From Candidatus Accumulibacter proximus (GTDB lineage Bacteria > Pseudomonadota > Gammaproteobacteria > Burkholderiales > Rhodocyclaceae): a stretch of 64,000 nt of DNA. The notes under the pieces were generated by a model. It made no database searches and was not told the origin of the DNA. It worked only from the letters and a program-made list of their open reading frames with translations. The stretch is taken from positions 1-64,000 of the forward strand of contig JADJMH010000040.1 in assembly GCA_016709675.1 (NCBI GenBank), given 5' to 3'. The number at the start of each line of letters is the position of its first letter. Positions within the stretch are counted from its first letter, which is position 1. This document shows positions 17,670-27,666 of this stretch, one piece after another. The translations under genes and the position numbers were made by a program.

Positions 17670-18566
17670 ATGCAATCCACACTCCCATCGAACAGCACCC
17701 CCGGCTTCCCCATCCGTGCCATTCTGGGCGTCTTCAAGCTGCGCATCGGCGTCGTCATCACCTTCACCGCCCTCGCCGGACTGGCCGTCAGCCCCGGGCC
17801 CGCCCTCAGCCCGCTGCAGTTACTCGTGCTGGCTCTGTCAGTGCTGGTTTCGTCGGCCAGCGCCGGCGCCTTCAACCAGTATTACGAACACGACAGCGAT
17901 CACCTGATGTCGCGTACCAGCAAGCGCCCCTTCGTCACCGGCGAGATCCGCCATGGGCCGATCTGGCTGCTGGTCATCGGCGCCCTGATGGCGCTCTCGG
18001 TCGGCGCCGCCTGGATCGCGCTCAATGCGTGGTCGGCGCTGTTCGTCTTCCTCGGCGCCTTCTTCTACGCCATCGTGTATACCGTGTGGCTGAAGCGACG
18101 CACCTGGCTCAACATCGTCTTCGGAGGACTAGCCGGAAGCTGGGCGGTGCTTGCCGGCGCGACCGCTGCCGACCCGCAAGTAGGCGCCGTGCCCCTGGCG
18201 TTGGCGCTCGTCCTCTTCCTGTGGACACCACCGCATTTCTGGAGCCTGGCGATCGCTTTCCGTGACGACTACGCCGCTGCCGGCGTCCCCATGCTCCCGG
18301 TCGTCGTCGGCGACCAGCGGGCCGCCAACACGATCTTCCATAGCACCCTGGCGCTGGTTGCGGCCAGTCTGCTGCCGCTGGCCTTCGGCCTCGGCCTGAT
18401 CTATCTTGCTGGCGCCGCCGTCGGTGGCTTCCTGTTCATCCAGAAAGCCTGGCGCCTGACACGCAACCCCAACCGCAAATCGGCGATGGTCTGCTTCCAT
18501 GCCTCGCTGATGCAGTTGACGCTCGTCCTCCTGGTAGCCATCGTGGACACCCAGCTACGCTTCTGA
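17670..18566 (+). CDS. ctaB: protoheme IX farnesyltransferase (heme O synthase)
   Basis: A 298-residue UbiA-family prenyltransferase with about nine helices. The polyprenyl-diphosphate site is NQYYEHDSDHLMSRTSKRP (about residues 69-87), and the second conserved loop region is LWTPPHFWSLAIAFRDDY. It adds a farnesyl tail to heme B to make heme O, the substrate of COX15. It follows subunit I by about 140 bp and precedes SCO, so it likely serves maturation of the enzyme encoded here. Confidence 0.93.
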   Translation: MQSTLPSNSTPGFPIRAILGVFKLRIGVVITFTALAGLAVSPGPALSPLQLLVLALSVLVSSASAGAFNQYYEHDSDHLMSRTSKRPFVTGEIRHGPIWLLVIGALMALSVGAAWIALNAWSALFVFLGAFFYAIVYTVWLKRRTWLNIVFGGLAGSWAVLAGATAADPQVGAVPLALALVLFLWTPPHFWSLAIAFRDDYAAAGVPMLPVVVGDQRAANTIFHSTLALVAASLLPLAFGLGLIYLAGAAVGGFLFIQKAWRLTRNPNRKSAMVCFHASLMQLTLVLLVAIVDTQLRF

Positions 18567-18586
18567 GCAACGACGGACACCTGTCG

Positions 18587-19504
18587 GTGAATCTGCGCTT
18601 CTCCCGCGCCTTGTTCGCGGCCCTTTTCTCGCTCCGAGTCGCAGCTCTCTCTGCCGCCGTCTTCCTGCTGGCCGCGAACCCGCTGCTGGCCGACGATGCC
18701 GCGACTGACAAGCCCAGGCTCACCGCTCGCCCGCAGGGAGTCAATGGCGGCCTGGCACTGACCACCCTCGACGAGAAAGCCGCCTTCGCCTTGTCGCAGG
18801 GCGCGATCGGCAATCAGATCGGCGACTTCGTTCTGCTCGATCGCCAGGGGCAGCCGGTCGAGCTGTCGCGTTACCGTGGCAAGCCACTGCTCGTCACCTT
18901 CATCTATACCGCCTGCTTTCAGGTGTGTCCGACGATTACCCGCAACCTGCAGAAAGCCGTCGCCAATACGGTCAGCGTAATGGGCGCTAACCGCTTCAAC
19001 GTCATCAGCATCGGCTTCAACCAGCCGTTTGACTCGCCCGCGGCACTCAAGGATTTCGCCCGGCAGTACGGCATCGACCTGCCCAACTGGGAGTTCCTGA
19101 GCCCTGCCCCGGCCATCGTCGGCGATCTGACCGCCAACTTCGGCTTCAGCTACGTCGCCACGCCAGCCGGTTTTGACCACATCAACCAGGTGACACTGGT
19201 CGACGCGACGGGCAGGATCGTCCGCCAGGTCTACGGCGAGAAGTTTACCGCCGAAGACCTCGCCGAGCCGCTCAAGCTCCTGATCACCGGCTCGGCGATC
19301 CCGCCCGAGGCCGGCACGCTGCAGGAGATCATGGAGCGCGTGCGAATCCTCTGCTCAATCTATGACCCCCTCACCGGCAGGTACCGGACCAACTACTCGC
19401 TCTATTTCCAGTTCGCCGGCTTCCTGACCTTTGTCGGCTTCATGATCTATCTGTCGGTCAATTTCTGGCGGAATCGCCGCCGCGGCGAAACCAAGGCGCA
19501 CTGA
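18587..19504 (+). CDS. SCO1/SenC copper chaperone with C-terminal membrane anchor
   Basis: A 305-residue protein with GTG start, a signal sequence (RVAALSAAVFLLAANPLLAD), a thioredoxin-like domain and a C-terminal helix (FAGFLTFVGFMIYLSVNFW). The copper site CxxxC is C110-F-Q-V-C114 and the third ligand is His in AGFDHINQVTLVD. SCO proteins load copper into CuA of subunit II. The C-terminal helix is an addition not found in the shortest SCO proteins. It is 20 bp downstream of ctaB. Confidence 0.9.
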   Translation: MNLRFSRALFAALFSLRVAALSAAVFLLAANPLLADDAATDKPRLTARPQGVNGGLALTTLDEKAAFALSQGAIGNQIGDFVLLDRQGQPVELSRYRGKPLLVTFIYTACFQVCPTITRNLQKAVANTVSVMGANRFNVISIGFNQPFDSPAALKDFARQYGIDLPNWEFLSPAPAIVGDLTANFGFSYVATPAGFDHINQVTLVDATGRIVRQVYGEKFTAEDLAEPLKLLITGSAIPPEAGTLQEIMERVRILCSIYDPLTGRYRTNYSLYFQFAGFLTFVGFMIYLSVNFWRNRRRGETKAH

Positions 19505-20300
19505 GCAACCCTGGTTGAGCGTGCAGCTTTACGCTGTGGTGCTCCCCGTAGTAACGATGCCGATGCCGGCGCGGCGGCGGAATCGGCGCTGGCAAACGCT
19601 CGATCAGTTCGAGCGGCGTCAGCATTACGCTGACGCTGCCGCCGAGACCCGGCTTGATGCTCTCCTAGACCAAGTGTTGGGGGTCGATTTGACGCAAGCG
19701 CTCCAGCGCGAAGGCCGGGCGAGCGCAATAGCGCAGCAACCATTCCAGGCCTGGCCGGTTGGCACCTTCGATGCGCACGCTGGCGTCGAGTGAGAAAGCC
19801 GCCACCATGCGCCCAGGTCGCCATCGTCTCGGCGTCTTCCGGCTCAAGCACACCACGTCGGGTCAGCGCGCGCAGCAGACGCCGACGGACCTTGGCCTGC
19901 ACTTCGTCGAGCAACGCCTGATCGGGCACACGGCTATCGCGAAAAGTCGCCGCTCCTGAAGCATCCGCCGCGAAGACGCCCTCGATGACGAGGCAGTGGA
20001 AGTGATCATGCGGATGGAGCAGCGCGCCAAAACGGTGGATGAAGGCCACCCTAGCGGTCCGGGAATCGGGGCCTGCAGCCGGGCAGGAGCTGCCCAATGC
20101 TTGTTCGACGACGCTCAGGAAAATGCGCAGCGCCAGTGTCTCCATCGCCGATTCGTGTTGGATGAGATAACGCAGCCGCTTGGCAACCGACAACGCCCAC
20201 TGGCGGGCCGAAAGCGCCCAGCCGACGGTCACAGGTGAGTTCGAGCCACCGGGCCAGGTGCTTCTGCACGGTACTGCAGACCCGTTACGACACCGCGCTT
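19505..20300 (-). pseudogene. IS91-family transposase remnant
   Basis: Minus-strand reading contains LARWLELTCDRRLGAFGPP, QWALSVAKRLRYLIQHESA, VAFIHRFGALLHPHDHFHCL (the HUH metal-binding motif region), the LEPEDAETMATWAHGGGF block, then after frameshifts FSLDASVRIEGANRPGLEWL and LTLTPLELIERL...HRHRYYG. These are in the order of IS91-type Y2 transposases, but the N-terminal zinc-finger part is missing and at least two frames are needed. It begins directly after the SCO stop codon. Confidence 0.7.
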
Positions 20301-20309
20301 GCGCGTGAA

Positions 20310-20460
20310 TCCATGCGCGACGCCCTGAGCCAAATTCATTGCTTTGATGAAGGCGATAATTCCCATCTCGCCGCCGCAGCGTGGACAGACGAGCGGAAGG
20401 ACCTCATAGATCCGGGCATGCAGCAGTGCCCAGGCGGTGCAGGCGGCGCGACGGTGGATC
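20310..20460 (-). pseudogene. C-terminal fragment of a second IS91-type transposase
   Basis: Reads AWALLHARIYEVLPLVCPRC, GGEMGIIAFIKAMN, the zinc-binding C-terminal signature of a different IS91/IS801-like transposase subgroup. It lies upstream of the other remnant on the same strand, so two insertion events or an internal recombination are implied. Confidence 0.5.
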
Positions 20461-20571
20461 GCTTCCGCTTCCCCCGGTATTTCCTCTGTCCCCTTGGACG
20501 ACCGGCTTGCCGGCTTCCGCCGCCATCCACCCCTATCCGCTTCCTGACCGACCCGTCGGTCGACCGGCCGT

Positions 20572-21096
20572 TCAAGTCCGGATGGCTTCGTCCAGGGTGA
20601 TATCGACCATCAGGTCGTTCGACAGATTCTCCAGGTCGCGCGTCAGTTCGCTCACATCAAGCATCGACGAAGCGGTCAACTCGGCTGTCGCATGGAAAAA
20701 CACCCCCGCGGACATCGGCGCACTGGCCGTATGGGTGCTGAGATCCTCCACGTTAACCGCATGCCGGGCCAGCACCTGCGAGACCTCGCGCACGATGCCG
20801 ATGCGGTCGTGACCGACCAGCGAGAGCTTCAGCCGCCGATTGCCGGCCTGCGCTGCCGGCGACCGGGAAACCTCGGAGGTGATGCGCAGACCAGGCAGCG
20901 AGGCCATCGCCGCCGTGAGGACTTCAAGCTGGGCCTCGGGAACGCTGACGCAGACAATACCGGCGAACTTGCCCGACAGGTTCGACATCGACGACTCCAG
21001 CCAGTTGCCCTGATGCTGACTGATGACGGTGGCAAGCTGCTCGACGAGACCGGGACGATCATCGCCGATGACGGTCAGAACAAGGAAAACGCTCAT
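20572..21096 (-). CDS. gcvR: GcvR-like regulator with two ACT domains
   Basis: A protein of 174 residues (178 from the upstream ATG at 21108) with two ACT domains: MSVFLVLTVIGDDRPGLVEQ and, after a linker, LKLSLVGHDRIGIVREVSQV. GcvR proteins bind glycine and restrain GcvA-dependent expression of the glycine cleavage system. The ATG at 21096 is preferred because GGAG lies seven bases before it. No gcv genes are near, so target assignment is by family only. Confidence 0.75.
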   Translation of the reverse strand: MSVFLVLTVIGDDRPGLVEQLATVISQHQGNWLESSMSNLSGKFAGIVCVSVPEAQLEVLTAAMASLPGLRITSEVSRSPAAQAGNRRLKLSLVGHDRIGIVREVSQVLARHAVNVEDLSTHTASAPMSAGVFFHATAELTASSMLDVSELTRDLENLSNDLMVDITLDEAIRT

Positions 21097-21330
21097 CGTG
21101 GGCTCCATGCAAGGTGAGCGCTCATTTTACTCCCTGCGATTCGCCCGATCGGCGCTGGTATGCTCCAGACACCCGAAATCGGAACGTAGGCACGAGCCTC
21201 CACCAACCGAAAACCCGGGTACCGGGCATCGCGAGCTTCCCCACCCCAAACGTCGCTTGCTCTCCAAGACCCGCAGCCAGCGGCGGTGGCCACCGAAGCA
21301 GAGCTGGTTCTCGGCACCCGCGGCAGCAAT

Positions 21331-21819
21331 TCAGTCGATGGTCTCTTCGGATTTCCGCGTGTGATGTTCCGACCGGTCAAGCTCAAGAGCAGCTGAGAGA
21401 CTCGACTTCACGGTTTGCAGGATCTCGGACAAGTGCTGTTGTTGTTCCGGTGACAGGCTGTGCAGCATTTCCGTGCGGCTACGGAGAATGACAGCCTCGA
21501 CCTGAACGAGCAATTGCCGCGCTTGGTCGGTCAAGTGGATGCCCCATACGCGCCGGTCGCCGGCGATCGGACGCCGCTCGATCCAGCCGCTTCTCTCGAC
21601 CTGATCGATCAGGCGGCCGGCCGTGGATTTCTCGATCTCGAGCTTGGCCGATATTTGCGACTGGGAAAGCCCCTCCTGGTTCGACAGGATCGCCAGGATC
21701 GACCATTGCGCGCGCGTCAAGCCCAGTGGCTGCAATCGTCGGTCGATCAGTTTGCGCAGCAGTCGTGCGGATTCGGTCAGCAGGAAGCCCGGGCCCCGCT
21801 GGAAATCATCGATGATCAT
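21331..21819 (-). CDS. MarR-family transcriptional regulator
   Basis: A 162-residue winged-helix protein: RRLQPLGLTRAQWSILAILS, then the recognition region LSQSQISAKLEIEKSTAGRL and wing IERRPIAGDRRVWGIHLTDQ. MarR proteins usually repress a divergent gene in response to phenolic ligands, but the divergent neighbour here is only a transposase relic, so the target is unknown. Confidence 0.88.
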   Translation of the reverse strand: MIIDDFQRGPGFLLTESARLLRKLIDRRLQPLGLTRAQWSILAILSNQEGLSQSQISAKLEIEKSTAGRLIDQVERSGWIERRPIAGDRRVWGIHLTDQARQLLVQVEAVILRSRTEMLHSLSPEQQQHLSEILQTVKSSLSAALELDRSEHHTRKSEETID

Positions 21820-21916
21820 GGCTACGGCCTCAGTGGCGATCTAAGGAATGGACCTTGCCTGCCGGCACGACGGTGCTGTGTTCGGCGCAGGCGTTTTCCT
21901 CAGATCAAGGTGATTT

Positions 21917-22075
21917 CTACGAATATTCATACCGTGCAGACCGGCTCTTGGCCCGTTCCAACATCGTTTGGCTATCGGTCAGCCTGGCGCCACTCCAGTG
22001 CTCTTCCAGGATTCGCCAGCAACACTCCACTGGATGATACTTGCCATGGTGCGGCAGAGGCATGACGGCTTCGCG
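21917..22075 (-). pseudogene. C-terminal remnant of an ISAzo13-like transposase
   Basis: Reads MPLPHHGKYHPVECCWRILE, EHWSGARLTDSQTMLERAKS, matching the conserved KYNPVERCWGxLExHW end of ISAzo13-family transposases. The rest of the element is missing. The stretch 22076-22463 upstream of pckG holds no other supportable gene. Confidence 0.55.
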
Positions 22076-22463
22076 AGAAACCATCCTTTCAGCTACCGTG
22101 GCGACCCTCATCAGCGACACCTCCAATCTTAGAATCAACTGCAAGTATTGCATACAACGATCTGAACAATAGCCGATATCACTAGGAGAACCCCCCGGCT
22201 CGCGGCGATCGAACGGGGATTCGCCTAGACCATAATGGACTCTGTCGATGGCCGTTGAGTAAAACACCTGCCTGGCCGCAGGCAATGCCAACACGTAGTA
22301 AGCTTGCTTATGATAGGTTGACTTCCCATAGGCTAGCATAGTAGCATTCTGCTGCCAACAGGATTCCCGCACCGTCGATCTACCCCGTCTGATGATGAAG
22401 TCGGCGAGGCACTTGCGACGCTTGCTGCAACCCGATCACCCCTACCGCAGACAAAGGAGAGAC

Positions 22464-24320
22464 ATGAGCACCGCAACGAAATCCGCCAACGTTCCGACCA
22501 ACAACCCTAAACTGATCGCCTGGGTCGAGGAGGTGCAGGCGCTGTGCAAGCCGGAGCAGGTCGTCTGGTGTGATGGCTCGACGGCTGAATACGATCGCCT
22601 GTGCAACCTGATGGTAGAAGGCGGAACCTTCATTCGCCTCAATCCCGAAAGGCGGGCAAATTCCTACCTCGCACGCTCGCACCCTTCCGACGTCGGAAGG
22701 GTTGAAGACCGCACTTTCATCTGCTCGATCAACAAGGAGGATGCCGGTCCAACCAATAATTGGGCGCCGCCGGCGGAAATGCGCGCCACCCTGAATGGCC
22801 TGTTCGATGGCTGCATGCGCGGACGAACGATGTACGTGATCCCCTTCAGCATGGGCCCGCTGGGCTCGCCGATCGCCAAGATCGGAATCGAAATCACCGA
22901 CAGCCCCTATGTCGTCGTGAATATGGCAATCATGACCCGGATGGGCCGTGCCGTGCTTGACGTACTCGGCAGCGACGGTTTTTTCATCCCCTGCGTTCAC
23001 TCCGTGGGCGCGCCGCTCGCGCCCGGTCAAAAGGACGTCCCCTGGCCGTGCGAGGCGGACATCAGTCGCAAGTACATCGTGCATTACCCGGAAACCTACG
23101 AGATCTGGTCCTACGGCTCGGGTTATGGCGGCAATGCACTCCTGGGCAAGAAGTGCCTGGCATTGCGCATCGCCTCCGTCATGGCCCGCGATGAGGGCTG
23201 GCTCGCCGAACACATGCTGATCATGGGTCTCGAATCGCCGCAGGGTGAAAAGACCTACCTCGCCGCCGCCTTCCCCAGTGCCTGCGGCAAGACCAATCTG
23301 GCGATGCTGGTTCCGCCCAAGGGCTTCGAGGGCTGGAAGGTCACCACGGTGGGCGACGACATCGCCTGGATCAAGAAGGCACCGGACGGAAGGCTACGGG
23401 CGATCAATCCCGAATCCGGTTTCTTCGGCGTTGCTCCCGGCACCAACATGGGTTCCAACCCCAACGCAATGTTGACCATACAGAAGAACTGTATCGTCAC
23501 CAACGCCGCGCTGACCGACGACGGCGACGTCTGGTGGGAAGGCATGGATGGTCCGCCGCCGGCACATGCCATCGACTGGAAGGGCGAAGATTGGACTCCC
23601 GACTGCGGCCGCGTGGCGGCGCATCCCAACGCGCGCTTCACGGCGCCGGCCAGCCAGTGCCCGAGCATCGACGCAGACTGGGAAAACCCGGCCGGCGTAC
23701 CGATCAGCGCTTTCGTCTTCGGCGGCAGAATGAGCAAGGACATGCCGCTGGTGTTCCAGGCCTTCAACTGGAGTCATGGCGTCTATCTGGCCGCCACCAT
23801 GGGTTCCGAAGCGACAGCCGCGGCGATCGGCCAGGCGGCGATGCGTCGAGACCCCATGGCGATGCTGCCGTTCTGCGGCTACAACATGGCGGACTATTTC
23901 AGCCATTGGCTGAACGTCGGTCGCCAGGTGCCCAATCCGCCGCGCATCTTCCGCGTCAACTGGTTCCGCAAGGGCGAAGACGGCAAGTTCCTTTGGCCGG
24001 GCTTCGGTGAAAACATGCGGGTATTGAAATGGATTGTCGATCGGGTGCACGGCCGCGGCTTCGCCATTGAAAGCCCGATGGGCTGGATGCCGCGCCACGA
24101 AGACCTTGAATGGAACGGTCTCGACTATCCCAGCGACACCTTCTATGACCTGATGTCGGTCGGCCGCAAAGCAGGCTCGGCGGAGGCGCATGCCCACGAA
24201 GAGCAGTTCGACATGTTCTTTGACCGCCTGCCCAAGGAGTTCATCTTCGAACGCGAATTGCTGCGCTCGCGGCTTTGGCGTTCGCCCGAGAAATGGGAAC
24301 TGGCGCACGAAACCAATTGA
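22464..24320 (+). CDS. pckG: phosphoenolpyruvate carboxykinase (GTP)
   Basis: A 618-residue GTP-type PEPCK, full length. The reactive cysteine is C274 in the kinase-1a loop SACGKTNLAM; EKTYLAAAFPSACGKTN and the guanine-binding FCGYNMADYFSHWLNVG are diagnostic. It interconverts oxaloacetate and PEP in the cytosol, important for gluconeogenesis and for anaerobic carbon balancing in polyphosphate-accumulating bacteria. The ATG at 22464 has AAAGGAGAG before it; the longer frame from 22392 lacks similarity. Confidence 0.96.
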   Translation: MSTATKSANVPTNNPKLIAWVEEVQALCKPEQVVWCDGSTAEYDRLCNLMVEGGTFIRLNPERRANSYLARSHPSDVGRVEDRTFICSINKEDAGPTNNWAPPAEMRATLNGLFDGCMRGRTMYVIPFSMGPLGSPIAKIGIEITDSPYVVVNMAIMTRMGRAVLDVLGSDGFFIPCVHSVGAPLAPGQKDVPWPCEADISRKYIVHYPETYEIWSYGSGYGGNALLGKKCLALRIASVMARDEGWLAEHMLIMGLESPQGEKTYLAAAFPSACGKTNLAMLVPPKGFEGWKVTTVGDDIAWIKKAPDGRLRAINPESGFFGVAPGTNMGSNPNAMLTIQKNCIVTNAALTDDGDVWWEGMDGPPPAHAIDWKGEDWTPDCGRVAAHPNARFTAPASQCPSIDADWENPAGVPISAFVFGGRMSKDMPLVFQAFNWSHGVYLAATMGSEATAAAIGQAAMRRDPMAMLPFCGYNMADYFSHWLNVGRQVPNPPRIFRVNWFRKGEDGKFLWPGFGENMRVLKWIVDRVHGRGFAIESPMGWMPRHEDLEWNGLDYPSDTFYDLMSVGRKAGSAEAHAHEEQFDMFFDRLPKEFIFERELLRSRLWRSPEKWELAHETN

Positions 24321-24513
24321 GCCATTGTCGTTGACCCTACCGGCCGCGCCCCGGAGCAATCTGCTGTCGAGGGCGCTGCCGGAGCAGCGTTCAGCAGCCG
24401 GTCGGCTTGCCGGCAGGCAGGTGCGCTCATTCTTCGGTCGCCGTATCGTGGCGCGGCGTTCGATGGCCGGCACGTCGCCGCGAGCACGCGTCCACTCATG
24501 GAAAGACTCCCGT

Positions 24514-25191
24514 ATGAAATATCTGCCTGAACTGTTTGCCGCCAATACCCGCTGGGCTGAGGACATGCAAGCAGCTGACCCCAATTTCTTTGCCGGTCTG
24601 GCCGGCTTGCAGGACCCTGACTACCTGTGGATAGGGTGTTCGGACAGTCGGGTGCCGGCCAATCAGATCACCGGCCTGAAGCCGGGCGAAGTGTTCGTGC
24701 ATCGGAATATCGCCAACGTCGTGGTGCACACGGACCTCAACTGCCTGTCGGTGATGCAGTACGCCATCGATGTGCTCAAGGTCCGCCACATCATCGTTTG
24801 CGGTCACTACGGCTGCGGCGGTGTCCGGGCGGCTCTGGAAGGGCCCTCCCTGGGATTGATCGACAACTGGTTGCGCCACATCCAGGATGTGCGTGATCGG
24901 CACATTGGTTTCCTGGCGTCGCTGCCGGACAACACGACGCGCTGGCGCGCCCTGTGCGAACTGAACGTGATCGAACAGGTGCGCAATGTCGCCCGCACCA
25001 CGCTGGTCGGCGACGCCTGGAAGCGTCACCAGCCCCTGATGTTGCATGCCTGGATCTATGGCCTGGAAGACGGTCGCCTGCAAGACCTGCAAGGTTCTTT
25101 CAGCGAGGAAGACGAAGTTGATTCGGTCATCGCCCAGGCGGTGGCAGCGGTCCATTCGCGTTACACGCCGAATCGAACCGTCCGCAAATAG
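24514..25191 (+). CDS. can: beta-carbonic anhydrase
   Basis: A 225-residue zinc enzyme. Ligands and catalytic dyad are visible: C42-x-D44-x-R46 in CSDSRVPANQ, H98 and C101 in CGHYGCGGVRAAL. It interconverts CO2 and bicarbonate; next to PEP carboxykinase this links to carboxylation/decarboxylation chemistry. The ATG at 24514 begins MKYLPELFAANTRWAEDMQA, the usual family start. Confidence 0.94.
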   Translation: MKYLPELFAANTRWAEDMQAADPNFFAGLAGLQDPDYLWIGCSDSRVPANQITGLKPGEVFVHRNIANVVVHTDLNCLSVMQYAIDVLKVRHIIVCGHYGCGGVRAALEGPSLGLIDNWLRHIQDVRDRHIGFLASLPDNTTRWRALCELNVIEQVRNVARTTLVGDAWKRHQPLMLHAWIYGLEDGRLQDLQGSFSEEDEVDSVIAQAVAAVHSRYTPNRTVRK

Positions 25192-25223
25192 ACGCAGGCT
25201 GAACGAACAACTGGCCAACTCCC

Positions 25224-25844
25224 ATGCCGACCCGAATCTACCTGGTGCGCCACGGCGCGACCGATCTCACCGCCGAAGACCGATTCGCCGGTTCCTCTGA
25301 TGTGCCCCTCTCCGACGAGGGCCGCAGACAGGTGGCATGCCTGGCAGAGCGGTTGAAGCGAGCGAAGCTGGATGCCGTTTACGCCAGTCCGCTAGGACGC
25401 ACCATGGAAACCGCGCGCACCCTGGCGCTTCCCCACGGTCTGGAGCCGATAGCCGAGCCCGGGCTGCGCGAGATCGATTATGGCCACTGGGAGGGGCTGC
25501 CACGAGCGGAGGTCGAAGGCACGTTCCAGGCCGAGTACGCCATCTGGCAGGAGGATCCGTTCGTCATCGCTCCCCTGGGTGGAGAATCCGGTATCAACGT
25601 GCTCAACCGTGCATTACCCGCAATGCGCGGGATAGTCGAGCGGCATCGCCACGGCACGGTGCTGCTGGTATCCCACAAGGGAACCAACCGACTGCTGATC
25701 AGCAGCCTCCTTGGCTTCGACCTGCGGGGCTATCGCGACCGCCTGGAGCAAAGCCCCGCAGCACTGAACATTCTCGACTTCATGAGCGAGGTACGCGCCC
25801 GCTTGAGCTTGTTCAACGACGTCTCGCATTACGCAGACGGATAG
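25224..25844 (+). CDS. histidine phosphatase superfamily (phosphoglycerate mutase-like)
   Basis: A 206-residue protein with the RHG motif at the N-terminus (YLVRHGATDLTAEDRF), SPLGRTMETARTLA, E in REIDYGHWEGL, and the second catalytic His in LLVSHKGTNRLLISSLLG. Such enzymes dephosphorylate sugar phosphates or nucleotides such as alpha-ribazole phosphate; the substrate here cannot be told. It starts 32 bp after the carbonic anhydrase, probably the same operon. Confidence 0.88.
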   Translation: MPTRIYLVRHGATDLTAEDRFAGSSDVPLSDEGRRQVACLAERLKRAKLDAVYASPLGRTMETARTLALPHGLEPIAEPGLREIDYGHWEGLPRAEVEGTFQAEYAIWQEDPFVIAPLGGESGINVLNRALPAMRGIVERHRHGTVLLVSHKGTNRLLISSLLGFDLRGYRDRLEQSPAALNILDFMSEVRARLSLFNDVSHYADG

Positions 25845-25890
25845 GAACTCCAACCGCACCATCGCCGGCGCGACGTTCACCTTGACCGGA

Positions 25891-25973
25891 CTACATCGGG
25901 CCGAACGGTGGCTCCCCGCTTTCGCGTGGATGGCGGCTGTCGTTCAGCGGCATCGCCATCTCGGGAAATCGCC
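25891..25973 (-). repeat. dispersed palindromic (REP-like) element, copy 1
   Basis: About 83 bases that match, as reverse complement with roughly ten differences, the segment 59562-59643. It includes the degenerate hairpin GGCTCCCCGCTTTCGCGTGGAT and the conserved flanks CTACATCGGGCCGAACGGTGG and GGAAATCGCC. Confidence 0.75.
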
Positions 25974-25990
25974 AAATCGACAGCGGCCGC

Positions 25991-27655
25991 TCAGGCGGCC
26001 TCCTGCACCACCCCGCCTGCTTCCTGCCCCGGCATCGCCGAACAGGCCCGCTGCCAGCCGGCAACCAGCTGCAACCACTCGCTCGGCCGCCGGCGGAGCA
26101 GCGCCGGCTGACCGGCAAAGACGCGTCCGCTGTGACCGTCGAGGCAGAGCCAGTCGCCTTCGGCCAGCACGCGGCCGGCGATCCGGCAGCAGCGGGCGGG
26201 GAGATCGAGCACCAGCTCGCTGCAGCCGACCAGGCAGACCTTGCCCAACTGCCGCGCGACCACCGCCGCGTGCGAGGTACGCCCACCCACTGCGGTGAGT
26301 ATCCCGGCGCAGGCCACGATGCCGTCGATGTCCGAGGTCGCGGTCTCGTGCCGCAGCAACACCACCTCGTCACCGTCGGCGGCCAGCCGCTGTGCGGCTT
26401 CGACATCGAGGGCGATGCGCCCGACCGCGATGCCGATCCCGGCCGTCACCGCGTCGGCGAGAAGATCGAGCTCCGCGGGCCGGGCGAAGGCAAGTTCCTC
26501 GACGTGCTCCAGATCCACGCCGGCGAGCCGGGCGAGACCTTCCTGCGCCGAGATCAGGCCAGCCTCGACCTGCTCTACGGCAATACGCAGGCTGGCCCAG
26601 GAAGTGCGCTTGGCGCTGCGCGTCTGCAACAGGAACAGCGTCGCGTCCTCGATGGTGAACTCGAACTCCTGCGCGTCACGGAACTGCAGCTCGAGTGCCC
26701 GCGACACCCCTTCGAGCTCGCTCAACGTATCCGGCAGGAGTCTGCCCAGCGGCACTTCAGCCTCCAGCGCGTGCCGCCCCGAGACCACGTCCTCGCCCTG
26801 CGCGTTGAACAGGAAATCCATGTACAAGCCATTCGCGCCGGTCGACGGGTCGCGGGAAAAGGCCACCCCGGCGCCGGACAGGCCGCCCGCGTTGCCGAAG
26901 ACCATCCGCTGCACCGTCACCGCCGTCCCCAAGCCATCGTCGATGCCACGCGCGCGGCGGTAGCTGGCCGCCTTCGCACCCTGCCACGAGCGGATCACCG
27001 CCAGCGCTGCCGCCTCAAGCTGCTGCAGCGGATCCTGCGGGAAGGGACTGCCGGTATGCTCCTCGAACAGGCTGAGGAAATCGCGGGTGAGCGCAGCAAG
27101 GCTGCGAAAATCGATCTCGCGCGTGCTGGCAGCGCCGCACTCGGCCAGACAGGCGTCAAGCCGCGCGGCGAAGGGATGCGCCGGACATTCATGCACCACC
27201 TCGGCGAAACCCTGCACCAGGCGCCGGTAGCAATCCCAGGCCAGACGCGGATTGCCGGTGCTGCGGATGATCGCCTCGACAGTCACATCGTTGACCCCGA
27301 CGTCGAGCACGGTCTCCATCATTCCGGGCATCGACACCGGGGCGCCGCTGCGTACCGAAACCAGCAGTGGCCGGCGGCGCCCGCCGAAACACAGTCGGCT
27401 CTCGCGCTCGATGTGGCGGACGCCCTCGGCCAGCGCATCGCGTAGCTCGCCCGGCGCACCGCCGGTCGCCTCCTGGAAACGGCTGGCAAAGCGGGTAGAC
27501 AGAACAAAGGCCTGCGGCACCGGCAGACCGGCGGCGGCCATGGCGGCCAGGTTGCTGGCCTTGAAACCCATCTCCTCGACGCTGCCCGGCTTGGCGACCG
27601 GGTTCCTGCCGCCGATGAAGAACAAGGCACGCGGCGCTGCGGGGGTTGCATTCAT
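25991..27655 (-). CDS. PPDK/PEP-synthase-like protein without the PEP-binding TIM barrel
   Basis: A 554-residue protein with a nucleotide-binding PPDK N-domain (VEEMGFKASNLAAMAAAGLP, SGAPVSMPGMMETVLDVGVN, FGNAGGLSGAGVAFSRDPST) and a phosphohistidine swivelling domain with TAVGGRTSHAAVVARQLGK, the His being the phosphate carrier. Canonical PPDK has a further C-terminal barrel of about 350 residues that handles PEP/pyruvate; it is absent and no fragment of it lies downstream. The protein could thus charge its His from ATP and pass the phosphate to a separate partner. It follows the next-listed gene with 11 bp between, so they form an operon. Confidence 0.8.
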   Translation of the reverse strand: MNATPAAPRALFFIGGRNPVAKPGSVEEMGFKASNLAAMAAAGLPVPQAFVLSTRFASRFQEATGGAPGELRDALAEGVRHIERESRLCFGGRRRPLLVSVRSGAPVSMPGMMETVLDVGVNDVTVEAIIRSTGNPRLAWDCYRRLVQGFAEVVHECPAHPFAARLDACLAECGAASTREIDFRSLAALTRDFLSLFEEHTGSPFPQDPLQQLEAAALAVIRSWQGAKAASYRRARGIDDGLGTAVTVQRMVFGNAGGLSGAGVAFSRDPSTGANGLYMDFLFNAQGEDVVSGRHALEAEVPLGRLLPDTLSELEGVSRALELQFRDAQEFEFTIEDATLFLLQTRSAKRTSWASLRIAVEQVEAGLISAQEGLARLAGVDLEHVEELAFARPAELDLLADAVTAGIGIAVGRIALDVEAAQRLAADGDEVVLLRHETATSDIDGIVACAGILTAVGGRTSHAAVVARQLGKVCLVGCSELVLDLPARCCRIAGRVLAEGDWLCLDGHSGRVFAGQPALLRRRPSEWLQLVAGWQRACSAMPGQEAGGVVQEAA

Positions 27656-27666
27656 CGCTTCTTCTC